From contig JANBPT010000270.1 of assembly GCA_027575765.1 (NCBI GenBank), positions 1 to 49,123 of the forward strand: DNA of 49,123 bases, read 5' to 3'. Both the position numbers and the translations under genes were made by a program. The DNA is from Tieghemiomyces parasiticus. Lineage: Eukaryota > Kickxellomycota > Dimargaritomycetes > Dimargaritales > Dimargaritaceae. Position 1 is the first letter of the stretch, and each line of letters begins with the position of its first letter. The notes under the pieces were generated by a model. That model was not told where the DNA came from, made no database searches, and was given only the letters and a program-made list of their open reading frames with translations. Positions 30,580 to 41,570 of this stretch are shown here, in pieces.

Positions 30580-31893
30580 CTAAACATTGGTCTGGATAAA
30601 GTTGAAAATCTGGCGTACGGCCTCCGAAATATCCTCGGGACTGAGCGGCTGCAGTGGGACTGGTGCGGGCAGGGGGGATGGGGTGAAACTGGGCAGGCTA
30701 ACAGGTTCATCATCATCGTCGAGGTTGAGATCGCCAAGGATAAGCCGGTCAGCCACCGAGTGTTGGTCAGGGTCGGTGGTGAGCAGTGCGGACGACGAAG
30801 CTGGCGAGACGGCCGACATAGCATCGGCGGGAAGTGACCTCTCATTATCGACGTCCATGGGATCGGGTACAGGTCCTGGTAGTACAGGTAGGGGCAACTC
30901 GTGGGGCTGCAGGGGTACGGTGTAGGCGGTGGCATACACCGGTTTACCATTTCGCGTGGTGCGGGCGGTCGTGGTCAGGACGAATTCCACCACCATCCTG
31001 GCGGTTAAAAACCTTTCGCCTTCAATTTCCAGCGTGTCCGCCTGAGGCCCGTACACTTTTTGGTACAGGTTGGTCAGTATTGGAACCGAGGTCGGGAGCG
31101 GGTTCGCGAGCGATATGACTCGACGTCTCAAGTCCTCCAAGGTGCGTGGGGCTGAGTAGCGAGCGGGGAGTCGGTCGTATTGTTTTGGCGGGCTATGGAG
31201 GCGGGACGTCAAGAAGGCGTACTTGGTAGATTCGGACATATCCATGTGGATTTGGCGGCCGAGCAGACGTTCGATGGCCGATGACTGCCCGCGAAATGGT
31301 TAGGTGAAAAAATATGAGGAGACGGGAGTGGGGTCGGGCGAGTACGTGGGGGATAATTAGACAGGGCTTTAACGGCTATTGGTCGGCTTATAGTTTGGCG
31401 ACCTCGCACGCTCGGCGGCCATTCTGCCGAGAACACATACTAGTTTACTGTAGGGGAAACAGAGCGTTGCTTGGAAGCGCTTTTGATATTCAGGGGAAAT
31501 TTGGGCGATGGAGATGGCCGCATAGGGATCCCACATGGAAAGGAACCGGGCCTGGGTATCGCGGTGAGCTAGACTATGTTTGAAAGCGGCCGTCACACCG
31601 GCCGGGGCTGGGTGCGAGACCAACGAATCGGTCGTTGCTAGGAGTGTTCCCGTAGCATAGTCAGGCCGCGAACGCCGTTTACGTTCCCTCGCCTGCAGCG
31701 AGTCCGCATCCGAGCGGGAGCACGCCTTGGGGGCCAGCCAGCCCGCCCCACAGTTATCCGGCGATACCGAGCGCTTAATCCCGTGCGGTGGCAAGAGATC
31801 GCTGCTGCTGAGTCCATCCTGGCCGGGATCAGTCTTGGGATGTTCCCCGGACAGCCGGTACGCCTCGTGGCCGTGGAGATGGTCGTTGGACAT
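30580..31893 (-). CDS. Unrecognised two-exon protein (385 aa)
   Basis: Exons 31441-31893 and 30580-31284 join in phase 0 (donor GTATGT, acceptor GCGGGCAG), giving 385 aa. I do not recognise the family. The N-terminal 80 residues are polar and basic (KRSVSPDNC, RERKRRSRPD, a candidate nuclear localisation signal). Residues from about 95 to 260 look folded: HRDTQARFLSMWDPYAA, PEYQKRFQATLCFPYSK, GRQIHMDMSESTKYAFLTSRLHS, NPLPTSVPILTNLYQKVYG and RFLTARMVVEFVLTTT. The C-terminal third is acidic and Pro-rich (GDLNLDDDDEP) and ends in a short helix-like VRQIFNFIQTNV. Nuclear location is an inference from the basic cluster. The clean phase-0 splice and the steady protein-like composition argue that the gene is real. 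Confidence 0.7.
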
Positions 31894-32711
31894 GGCGGAT
31901 ATGTCGGTCGTGAATAGGCGATCGTCACTGATCCTCGTCTCTTTGTTTGCTGATTATTACCAACCGCAGGGCGTCAGAGGAGTAAAAGAAAAAAAATACA
32001 GGGAAATAGGAAACGCAAATTCCTTGGCCACGATGGAGAAGGAGCTAGACTAATGGTAACGTTGGTAGGGTCCATTTCGGAATCACTGTAGCAAGCGTGG
32101 TTTTGCAGCAGATAGGCGGATCGGTTGACCGTCGGGCTACCGTCAAAAAGCAGGGCCAAGCCCCCCCCCCCCTCGTAGACCGGTTCATTCACCTAGGTGT
32201 ATGCCACCCAACCCGGCCACTGGCTTGCCATCATAAGGAAGTCGCGCCGGCTGGCGCTGTGGTAGGTTGCTAAGGTGTGTGGGAACCCCCCCCCCCACTG
32301 CCGCCTTGATAGAAACGGAGCTTCCGACGGAGACACGGGAGCCAGTTCTAGAATGGCCCTTTGTGGTGTATCAGTTGAATCGTGCGGGGGCACAGCAATT
32401 CGGCCGTTAAATGACGTTGTCTCGGACTCGTACCGGGCAATCACGGTGTGCAAATACCATCTGACCTGAATTTGATATGACAGCCGCTCTGGTCTTTTGA
32501 ATGCCTAGCCACTGCTTGATCCCTAGCCAACGAACGGTGGCTTGAAGGTCCTGGCGCGCCGGTGAAAACCCGTGTGCATTCAAGGTTGAGCTAGAGGATA
32601 TCGGACGTGTTTGAGTATTTAGGTATGTATATAAAAGGGCAAAAGAAAAAGAAAGAAGAGGGGGGATGGAATAAAAACATACAGGTGGAGCGCAGCGCGA
32701 GGGAGGGTAGA
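31894..32711. other. Intergenic region with long C tracts, no gene seen
   Basis: 818 bases between tandem minus-strand genes. It includes an A run near 31992, a 12-base C tract at 32161-32172 and an 11-base C tract at 32286-32296. GTATATAAAAGGGC at 32626-32639 reads as a TATA-like element on the plus strand but no plus-strand gene follows; on the minus strand this area is the 3' flank of the TroA-like gene. Confidence 0.4.
32161..32296. repeat. Two long poly-C tracts (12 and 11 bases)
   Basis: C12 at 32161-32172 and C11 at 32286-32296, 113 bases apart, both non-coding. They belong to a window-wide pattern of G/C homopolymers of 8-12 bases outside exons. Confidence 0.85.
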
Positions 32712-34241
32712 CTACATGGCCTCACGCTGGTCATCCATCTCGCCGCTGTGGCGGTTACGCAGGTTGATGAACTCCTGCAGTCTCTGACGGCGCCGGCGGC
32801 GGGCCAACTGAACGTAGACGTACGCAGCTAGCAAGAGTGCGGCCACGACACCAATTACAATACCCACGATCGCGCCAGCACCCAAGCCGTCGGAGTCATC
32901 ATCGCCCTTACCCTTCCGCGGGGTCAGGTCGGGTGAGGCAGGGCATTTGGTGAAGTCGGTCAGGATAGACTTCGCCTCGCAGGAACCCGGGCCGCTGGTG
33001 GTAAAGTCTGCGTCGCCGGAGATGTTTTCGAACCACACGAGGTCATCTTGGTACTTGGGGTATTGTACGGTGATCAAATCCGCCAGGACCAGGTCGGGAC
33101 GCACCGCACTAGACTGGACCCAGTCGAGGTTGCCCGCGGCGTTGCGGCGCAGGTCTGGCCGCCAGACCTGCTGATTAGAGTAGAAGGCACTGTCCTTATC
33201 GGGTTTGGTACTGTAGCCAAAGAGAGATTTCCAGGCCGAGAAGTCTAGGCGGTCGCCGTTGGTGGGGGTCAGGTCGATCATGTAGTCGGCAGTCTGCACG
33301 TTCGTCCGGAAGGCGGCAGTGGAATTGACGGCGGTGATGGGCGGGCTGACGATATGGGCGCCTGCATCGGTAGTGAGCTCGTCGAAGTAGGGGCTGGTGT
33401 TCACAGTCCACAGCGGGGCGCCAGTGTCGCCGGCGTGGCTGTACTGGCTGTAGGCGATCTGCTGGCGGTCCACCTTGGCGAGATTGTTGCGGTGACAGGA
33501 GTATTGATTGGTTACATGCTGGTAAAACTCGGTGGCGTTGGCCTCCATGTTGAAGAAGACGGCGACATACTTGATCCACTCGGCCCTTTCGAGGGGGCCC
33601 AACCGGTCATCACTGGCGGAGAAGGCCACGTAGTTGGTGTCGTTGCTAAAGGAGTTGTCAAAGGCGACCTGCACGGGGGCCCAGTCGTCGGCGGTGGCAT
33701 TTTGGTAGGCTACGATGGACCCGTCATTGAATAGGGATTGCGTGCACGGTGTGGTGACGTTGAGACGGTCATCGGCGATACGCACAGCCGGGGTGAGGCC
33801 GAGCACCTCGAGGTAGGGAAAGAGGGTGTAGTCCAGTACGGCGGTACTGTTGATGGGCAGCTTGTACCAGTTCTTAACATGATCTGGGGCCGAGGGCTTT
33901 TTGTCGCCGCAGTAGAGGCCGTAGGTCTCGTCGGCCAGCTGGTTGGTGACAATCTTGTAGTTGTTATTATAGGTCACAGTGAAGTTAGCGCCGCTGCCTG
34001 GGTTGAGAAAAGAGTGGTCGTCAAGGAGCGGTGGGGCTGGTAAGCTGGGATGTCGGGCGGAGAACTGTCCATGAGGTGGTCGGCCGACTGGTAGGGGGAG
34101 TGGTCACTTACCGACGGAAACTTTATCGGGGAAATTGTCGCTATCCGGGTCACCGCTGCACAGTAGGTCAGCACGGGCCACAGCGACCAGCGCCAGGCTC
34201 GCCAGACCAGCGCGGCCAAAGAACGGCGCGAGGCGGACCAT
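32712..34241 (-). CDS. Fungal TroA-like periplasmic-binding-protein fold, type I membrane protein
   Basis: Exons 34112-34241 and 32712-33997 (GTAAGTG donor, CCCAG acceptor, phases close) give 471 aa. A signal peptide covers about residues 1-24 (MVRLAPFFGRAGLASLALVAVARA). The ectodomain begins CSGDPDSDNFPDKVSV and NFTVTYNNNYKIV, the opening of a fungal family with homology to the TroA/ferric-siderophore binding fold, and includes PYLEVLGLTPAV and YSQYSHAGDTGAP. Several NxS/T sites are present. A single membrane span lies at about 417-441 (GAIVGIVIGVVAALLLAAYVY), followed by a basic cytosolic tail with RRRRRQR. In bacteria the fold binds metal or siderophore; the fungal ligand is not established. 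A 127-base leader intron is likely at 34246-34372 (GTAAGT...TTACAG), ending four bases before the ATG. Confidence 0.85.
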
Positions 34242-36800
34242 CGTTCTGTAAGTCAGGCGAGGCGGGGAGGGAATGCGAAGCGACGGGTGGAAGGGTAAGT
34301 GAAGGAGTCCAGATGGCACAGCTGGCGGGCCGGCGGCCGCTTCGCGGGGCACACACAAGTCACGCAACTTACGCGGACGAGATGGGTAGTGACGGGAGAT
34401 GGAGGCAAGTCTAGGGTCGCAGCAGAGCGCTAAGGAGTAAGGAAAGTGGGTGGCACGGTAGAAAGCAAGTAGATAACTGCTGGCAGAATAGCGGAGACGG
34501 GGTCGGGTTGGCGCAGCGCAGGACTCGGACTTGGAGTCGAAGAAAAAGGCGGGTGGTCACGAAACGTTGAGGCCCGACGTTGCGGAAGGCGGTAGAGTGC
34601 AGCCAGGGGTGGTCAGAGGCGGGAGTGGGAGAAAATATTGACAGGGTGAGCGGAAGGTAGGATACATGCGCATACAACAATAATAATAGAGGGTGGGATT
34701 CCACCGGTTGACTTAAATAACGTCGGGGGCCCTGGACATCCTCTCGTAAATTAGGAAGGACGGAAGGCTTGGTGAAGAAGGAGAGGTGACAGGGAGGATC
34801 GCCGAGGCTTGGGAGCGGGTCGACCAGGGTGAGGACGGGGTAGAGCGTGAGGCTTGAACAATGCTTGCCAGGGTGGGACAGGCGCATACACACACCCCCC
34901 GGCACAATACCGGCGGCGATTGGACAGGCAGTCCTCGCTTTCTCTCTGTGTTGACCTAAATGGCGCCAAATATAATACACAGCGGTGAGTGGCAGTGCCT
35001 CTTTCTGTCGGTGGCAGTGCGTGTTGCCCCTCCCCCGAGCGCTGGCAGTAAAGGCGACGCCAGCTGAGACGGCGGGGTTTTAAAAATAGGGACGTGGTGG
35101 GAAACGGCCACCAATCGACTCCACCCATTCGTGCCGTGGCTACCCTGGACGGCAAAAGCCCCAGGGTCGAGAGGCGCAGGTGGACAACCCGGGCCGCAGG
35201 CCGGGCTGGCCCACACCGACGGATGGGTGGTACGGGTCATTGCTGGTCTACGTTACCAGGGCGGCCCTGGACCGCACGGCCTGGGGTGGGGTGGGGGCGA
35301 ATTGCTCTTGATAAGGTAGGCACGGGACGGCCCAGTGCGGCTGTTGTCGCTCCCCTGGGCCGATCGGGTCGGCCGGAATCGCCAGGATGCGAGGGAAAGT
35401 CGGCTCCTGTCGGTGTGTAGCCGTCCCGACTAGGCGGCGTAGACCCTAGGCCGAGGGGCTCCTATCTACCTTCGGAGGGACGGTTGGGCCACTGTCCAGC
35501 CACTTCAAGTGACCATGGCGCATCGCCAGTCCAGTGTGAGGGGACTGGCTTCGCTGTCAGTGGTCGTCTGGTGGATCCTCGAGCAGCGCGGCTGCTCACT
35601 GACTGGATCACTCAAAGTAGTGCCGTGCGATCGGATTGCCATAGTGAAGGGGAGTGGACTCCCCCCTCCCTCTCCCACTTGGCTGGTGGTGTCGCGGTCC
35701 TGGCCACTGCTCCATAGTCATTGAGCTTCTCGGAGAATACTTGCACGCGGGGGTTAGTAGCCATGGCTTAACCCGCCTAGGTTACTTGACCACCGTATTG
35801 CCTGTGGTGAGCGCGCACGCTCCACTGTACCCGCCTTTAGCGTGCCTACTAGGCCGCCCAGCGTTGGGTGGTTGGCCTGAGGTGAAGTAGAGCAGCCACC
35901 AATTCATCAGCATGCCCCGGCGGCTTTCTCCATTCTGGCCTCCCTCGTGCTGCCCTCCAATCAATACTGGACGTGCAAGGTGTCGGCTTTCCGTCTTTAC
36001 TGGCAGTCATCGCTGATGTGGAGGCCCCACCAATGGTTCCCGGGATATGTTCGTCGGTTAGCTTACCCCTGACCCACCAGACACCTCAACCACACGAATG
36101 TATGTCTTGTATAGCACTAAACCGAGAAGGCCCGACCGTGATCTGACTAGGTACTTATAACCACTCCCCCCCCCTCCTTTCCAGCTAAGCCGCTAGCTCC
36201 CGCCTATGTGAGGGCGCTAAATTACCCGGCACTAGAAAAAAAATAACCAATCGACAGTGGAGGGTATATTATGTCAGCCTTGATCATTAGACCGCATCTA
36301 CAAATCGCATGCGGCACCTACTTCGACGGCTTGTGGCAGTTAAGCAAGATGGTCGCCAGGTTGTCCCGGCCGGTGCTCTCTGGAGATCATTGCAAAGTCC
36401 TCCAGATGTAAGGCCGTGATTACCAACTAGGCCTGACCCTGGTACGCCGTCCGTTGAACTGGCCACGGGTCAGTATACCCGTGCTGGATGGTGGTTACGG
36501 TGCAAAGACAACCCCCCCCCACAGATGTGGTGACTGAGCATCACGTAGTAAGGTTTACTCAATGAGTTCGGTGACAATAAAAAGACACGAGTGGAACAGA
36601 AGGGATAAAGTAAGGGACGTATGAGGTGGCAGCGAAGGTTGGTCATGGAGCGAGGAGATGGAGATTGAGAAAAAAAAATGAAAAGTAAAGGACAGAAAGG
36701 GAACATCCGGGCGAGTCCAACGGGATAGACATGTCCTGGGGTCGCAAGCTGAGTCGGAGGAGGGGGGGAAAGGTGGGTAAGCGAGCGTCCCGTGGTATCT
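34242..36800. other. 2.5-kb intergenic stretch without a defensible gene
   Basis: The left part (34246-34980) is the leader and promoter of the TroA-like gene, pyrimidine-rich on the minus strand. The middle (35100-36450) has only short open frames; the one at 35509 (71 codons, hydrophobic start) is not convincing. Poly-C runs occur near 36167 and 36511 and A runs near 36235 and 36670. The right end (36560-36800) is the 3' flank of the 14-3-3 gene and has CAATAAAAAG near 36574 (plus strand). Confidence 0.35.
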
Positions 36801-37836
36801 CTACTCGGCCTTGACGGCGGGGGTCTCCTCCTCAGTGGCGGCGGCGGCCGGCTCGGCGGTCGCGGACTCGGCCTCCTCACTGGGCTTATCCGTCGAGTCC
36901 TGGAGGTCCGAAGTCCAGAGGGTCAGGTTGTCGCGAAGGAGCTGCATGATGAGGGTCGAGTCCTTGTACGACTCCTCGCTCAGGGTGTCGAGCTCAGCGA
37001 TGGCATCGTCAAACGACTGCTTGGCCAGGTGGCAGGCGCGGTCGGGGGAGTTAAGGATCTCGTAGTAGAACACTGAGAAGTTGAGGGCCAGACCCAGGCG
37101 GATGGGGTGGGTGGGGGCCAGGCCAGTGATAGCGATCTTGGTGGCCTCGGAGTAGGCAGCCAGGGACTGGTCGGCAGCGTCCTTGCGCACGTCGCTGGTG
37201 GAGAACTCAGCAAGGTAGCGGTAGTAGTCACCCTTCATCTTGTGGTAGAACACCTGTGACTCGCCCGAGGCGGCCTGGGCGATCAGGTGCTCGTCGAGGA
37301 CCTTGAGGATATCGTGGCAGATATCGGCGAGCTCCTTCTCGATCTTCTGACGGTAGGCCTGGATCTTGGCCACCTGGGCCTCGTTGCCCTTGCTCTCCTC
37401 CTTCTGCTCGATGGAGGACACGATACGCCACGAGGCACGGCGGGCGCCAATCACGTTCTTGTAGGCCACCGACAGGAGGTTGCGCTCCTCGACAGACAGC
37501 TCGGTGCCCTCAGCGGCCACCTTCTTCATGTTGTCGACCATCTCTGCGTGCGAGCGTGCGGTGGGGGGATAAGGGAAATGCGGGGTATAGGAAACGGTGG
37601 GGAGACGGAGTTAGTCGTCGCCCGTACAGGAGTTGGAGCGGGGGAGGGGCTGAAGATGACAGACAGTCGTTCGCTCTGCGACGGGAAGGTCGGGGAGTGG
37701 CCGGATAATGGCGATAGAACCGGAGGGGGGGGGGGTTTCAAGTGTTCATCCGGGGGAGAGGGAGTTACTTACCATCGTAGCGCTCGGCCTGCTCGGCGAG
37801 CTTGGCCATGTAGACAGCTTCGGCGCGGGGCTCCAT
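36801..37836 (-). CDS. 14-3-3 protein
   Basis: 14-3-3 dimers bind phosphoserine/threonine motifs and regulate many signalling proteins. Exons 37773-37836 and 36801-37543 (GTAAGTAAC donor, CACGCAG acceptor, phases close) give 268 aa. Signature 1 is [21 protein letters not shown]. Signature 2 is [21 protein letters not shown]. The phosphopeptide-binding Lys/Arg/Tyr residues lie in KNVIGARR and in [13 protein letters not shown]. The N-terminal exon ([22 protein letters not shown]) and an Ala/Glu-rich C-terminal tail ([10 protein letters not shown]) are typical of fungal BMH/Rad24-like members. The intron position after the first 21 codons is near the dimerisation helix. The gene is divergent from Derlin. 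Confidence 0.98.
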
Positions 37837-38648
37837 TGCGAAGGGTATGCGGTGGGAGGGGGGTGAGGGCTGGGTTAAGAAGTGGAGGGTTTGAAGTCGA
37901 AACCGAAGGGGTTACGGAATAGCGGGGAATGTGAAAGACAACGGATGATGGGTTGACAGATGGAGAGCAGACCAGGTGACGATCAGATGAAGGCGGGTGG
38001 GTCAGGCGGCGAAGGGTGGGGCTGGCCTCCAGGCCAGTAGGGCGGCAGTATAGCAAAAGCCGTGGGGGGTGGGGGGGAGAGCAGGTGGGACGAAATTAGG
38101 AGTAGCGGAAGGTTGGGTAGGCCTGGAACCCCGCGGAACGATAAGGGAAGAGGGGAAACACGGGGCCGGCAGACCACTACTCCCTTCCCGCACCGACCCA
38201 CAGGCCAGTGGGCTTTGATGAGTGAAGATGATCTGTACGAGCAGCGAAGTACATGACAAAACCAGCGCGGTTGGAGCAAGGTTAGGCGAGGAATTGTTGC
38301 CCCTTCTCCTCTAGGCCTGCCGGTGGCCCTGGTACGCGAAGCGCTTGGAGCCAGTCCATCTTTCTCTCTTGGCACCCACGCCTTTGACGGGCCGAGTCCA
38401 GGGCCAGAGCTATTCTGTGTGATGGGGTGGTTTCTCAACAGGCTTTTCACACCTTTGCGCAGCCGCCACTAGCACCTCGTTGTCGGTCACTGCCTCGTCG
38501 TCCCATCGGTCTCACCTTTGCGCACACATCCTGCCGGGCTAACCTTCCACCACAGTACTGCCCCTCGACATCCCCGTCTCCACTCCGCCCCGCTGCCATC
38601 TGGCCTGTCTCCCTTCACCACCCGTCCTGTCCTGTCCATTCACCCGGC
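37837..38648. promoter_or_regulatory. Divergent region between 14-3-3 and Derlin
   Basis: 812 bases between start codons. The half next to 14-3-3 is purine-rich on the plus strand with repeated GGTGGG and GGGGGG; the half next to Derlin is pyrimidine-rich. An open frame at 38427-38912 overlaps the Derlin start in another frame and is a shadow. Confidence 0.4.
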
Positions 38649-39877
38649 ATGCCCTCTCCCATCGAACAGTGGTACCGCGATGTGCCCCCCATCACTCGCC
38701 TGTACCTTACGGCGGCCGTGGCGGTCACCCTAGCTGTGGTAAGTGACCGGTTATTGTCGCGGCCCCGTCGGCCCGTAGCGGCCAACGCTACCTCGCCCGA
38801 GGCAACCTCTCATTCTAACACCTCAGGCGTCGATTTCCTCTTCGCGTCTTGTCTCTCTGCCGACCCAGCACCTCGACGCCGTCAACATGTTCCAGCTCTA
38901 TTACGACTTTGAGCATACGTTCCAACGAGGACAGGTAAGATAGGTTCCGATGGCACCGCTCTTCCCTCCCGCTCCTTCCCCACGACGCTCGGCGGTCTCG
39001 AGCGGAGAGGGACCCGGGCTGCAACCGCACGCACACACGGACTCACGCTGGCAGCCCGTATTTCGGCACTCTCCTTCCCCTACCTTCCATCTGCAACCCA
39101 CCTTCAGCTCTGGCGGCTATTCACCACGTTTTTCTACTTTGGACCCTTCTCGTTCAACTGGGCCCTGCATATATTCTTTTTGTAAGTAACCAAACGCATT
39201 GGTCAGCGTGTACACGTCCACGTACGACTCCCATGGACCCAGGCTAACAACTCGTCCCGGCCAAACCGTTGACGCATGTCGTTCCCACGTGCAACCATAG
39301 AGTGCAGTATATGCGGGACCTCGAGGAGGGCTCGTTTGGCAACCAGTCGGCCGACTTTATGTGGTTCCTGGGGGTGGCCTGCGCCTGCCTGCTGACGTGC
39401 TCCTCGGTAGCAGCCATGCCCTTCTTGGCCCCAGCCCTGTCCTTCACCGTCATTTATGTGTGGTCCCGGCGGAACCCCAACGTGCAGCTCAACCTGATGG
39501 GGCTCTTCACCTTCCGCGCACCCTATTTCCCCCTGGTGATGCTCGGCCTGTCTTACCTCCTGAACAACGAGCTCCCGGTCCAGAATGTATGCGGGCTGGT
39601 GGTCGGCCACCTGTACTATTTCTTGGAGGATGTGTGGCCGCTAAACCCGGCTAGCCACGGGCAACGGTGGCTCCAAACCCCGGTGCTATTTTCCCGCCTG
39701 GTATCCTCGTTCCTGCGTACCACCGAGAGCCCCGGCCAGGACGAGCTGGTGGTGGATGAACCAGACGCCCCACTGCCGCCGCTGTCCGTACCCACCCCAA
39801 GTGCTGCGGAGCCGGCCCCTGCCCTGACCGTTCGCCAGCGTCGTGAGGTCACTGCAGATCCCACCCCCCACGAATGA
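38649..39877 (+). CDS. Derlin (Der1-like), ER-associated degradation membrane protein
   Basis: Derlins are rhomboid-fold pseudoproteases that help move misfolded proteins out of the ER for degradation. Exons 38649-38738, 38869-38934, 39108-39181 and 39301-39877 (GTAAG donors, closing phases) give 268 aa. The start IEQWYRDVPPITRLYLT, then FQLYYDFEHTF, QLWRLFTTFFYFGPFSFNW, the hallmark LEEGSF, and the WSRRNPNVQLNLMGLFTFRAPYFP block including the WxR motif are all present. NVCGLVVGHLYYFLEDVWP follows. A Pro-rich cytosolic tail ends the protein. Four short exons with a 66-nt and a 74-nt exon are confirmed by the continuous match. No catalytic Ser/His dyad is expected in this family. Confidence 0.96.
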
Positions 39878-41159
39878 CGCAGTCTTCGTTGGTCAGGGCC
39901 AGATCCGAAGCTTACCGTACAAGTAAAAGCGGGGTTTGAAGATTTCAAGATACCCTATTGATTTTAGCAGACGGGAGGAGGGCAGGCCTCCTCTACCAGT
40001 CAGCTTGACGCGGCTCAACATATATGCGCCAGGCCACCCACCGGCCATACCACCTGACCATATGCCATACGAAGCCCCCTTCCCCTCCCCGTTGGTGCAT
40101 GACCTCCTCTATGCAAGTTCCAACGGGGCCCTCATGCCGCCGGGTGCAGAGCGGCAATACGTTACCAATAGACATGGAAAGGTGGTATGAGACAATGGAT
40201 GAGGTCACCAGTCTATATGCCAGATCCTCTCCCCCCCCCCGCACTTACACGATATGGTGAAGGAGGGGCGGGGGGGAGGGCTTAGCGACTAGACGACAGC
40301 ACCAGGACCAACCGCCCTTGCCTCTGTCTTGGCATGTTTTGGTATCCCCAGCGGCGGCAATCTAATCAAGGGGATTGGATAGCCTTGCGATTGGTGAGGG
40401 GAGGGTGTTCGTCATCCCCTTCCACCGGCGCTGGGTTTTCCCGCGTTAGCCCCTGTCGAGAATAAAATAATGATGGGACCTTGCCCCCTATTGATTGACG
40501 GCTGAAATCGGTACTGCAAAGCAGTGGCCCCCCCCGCTGCCCTTTGGTTATCACCGCTAGTTTAACCCAATACGGCGCCAGCACCAGCGCGCGGAGTTTG
40601 GATCCCACTGACTCTGGATAAAAAAGGCTTGGCAAGGTGGCCAGGGTAAGGTGACAGGAACTCTTCTTGGCCGTAGCAGCCGGTGTATGCTCTGCCTGCG
40701 CCAGGCCTGGCCATTGGCTAGAGGTGGAGAGGCGACCTAGTCCACAGGTGCCAGAGAAACGGGTGGACGGTAAAACACCGAACGGAAAAAAAAGGCTAAT
40801 CTTACTGATAGGTCTTGTGGTCAGAGCGGTGACGTCGATGCGGTGTATACCCTCTAGGGCATACATCGCAACGCGAATCCCTCTGGCCTCGTACGCGTCG
40901 AACTCTATTCTATTTTTTGGTAGTACTGAGAAATACTGTGAGGTCATCGCCCCGTCCCGCTCGTCCGGTCCTAATCGACGGTATATAACGGAGCGTAGTA
41001 CCCTGTCCAATTGATCCCCCATCAGCTTCTCAATTCACTTATCCTGGCGTCCGTGACCTACCGCCCCTTCCTCCCTCCCTCCCTCCACCAATCCTCCCGC
41101 GACCTCGTCACTATATCCTCCTCACCCACACAGCCCTTTACCCACCATCCACCAGCAAC
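39878..41159. promoter_or_regulatory. Intergenic region before the YccF-like gene
   Basis: 1.28 kb. It includes a C9 run near 40233 and a G run near 40270. A 218-codon minus-strand frame (40366-41022) is listed separately as doubtful. The last 120 bases before 41160 are strongly pyrimidine-rich (CCTCCCTCCCTCCCTCC at about 41069), as in leaders of other genes here. Confidence 0.4.
40366..41022 (-). other. Doubtful minus-strand open frame divergent from the YccF-like gene
   Basis: A real ATG at 41022 opens 218 codons, 137 bases from and divergent to the YccF-like start. The first 70 residues (MGDQLDRVLRSVIYRRLG..., ARGIRVAMYALEGIHRIDVTAL) look more protein-like than the rest and end at a GTAAGA site, so a first exon is possible. 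A TATATA sequence sits within the frame, which weakens the case. No family is recognised. It may be chance. Confidence 0.25.
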
Positions 41160-41570
41160 ATGGGTGCTTGCAGAACGATTGGAAACGTCATCTGGGTCAT
41201 CCTGGGTGGTTGGGTGTACTTTTTGTACTACGCCCTGGGCGGTCTCCTCTTCTTCATTACCATCATCGGTATCCCCTTCGGCTACGAGGCCTGGAAGCTA
41301 GCCTTTGTCGCTCTGTGGCCCTTCGGCAAGGACGTCAGCTGGAACTTCCGCACCACCGGTTGCTTGTCTACTGTCTTTAATATCATTTGGCTGATTTTCC
41401 TGGGTTGGCACCTGTTCCTCATCCATCTATTTGTCGCCCTGGGCTTCGCCGTCACCATCATCGGTCTCCCCTGGGCCAAGCAGTCCTGGAAGCTGGCCCG
41501 CGTTGCCTTGTGGCCCTTTGGCACCACCACCACCACCGCCGGCCGCCTCAGCTCCGCTCCCGTGGTCTAA
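41160..41570 (+). CDS. YccF/DUF307-family small membrane protein
   Basis: The 136-aa product has the two-repeat layout of bacterial YccF (DUF307, inner membrane component domain). Each half has NxIWxIxxG(W), then a hydrophobic span with ITIIGIPFG or VTIIGLPWA, then WKLAFVALWPFG (45-56) or WKLARVALWPFG (110-121). About four membrane spans are expected. Function is unknown in any organism I can name. The C-terminus has a Thr run (TTTTT, 122-126) and Ser/Ala. No intron or signal peptide is seen. The family is common in bacteria and occurs sporadically in eukaryotes, so transfer into the lineage is possible. Codon use looks like that of its neighbours (C-ending), so any transfer would be old. Start is the ATG at 41160. 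Confidence 0.88.
   Translation: MGACRTIGNVIWVILGGWVYFLYYALGGLLFFITIIGIPFGYEAWKLAFVALWPFGKDVSWNFRTTGCLSTVFNIIWLIFLGWHLFLIHLFVALGFAVTIIGLPWAKQSWKLARVALWPFGTTTTTAGRLSSAPVV

Noticed and set aside
32626..32639. GTATATAAAAGGGC as a promoter
   Set aside because: Good TATA shape on the plus strand, but the following region is the 3' part of a minus-strand gene and no plus-strand gene follows.
34411..34980. 189-codon minus-strand open frame
   Set aside because: Sits in the pyrimidine-rich upstream region of the TroA-like gene; Leu/Pro/Ser-rich composition follows from the base bias.
35509..35724. 71-codon plus-strand frame with a hydrophobic start
   Set aside because: No homology recognised, no splice partner, no promoter, and composition like its surroundings.
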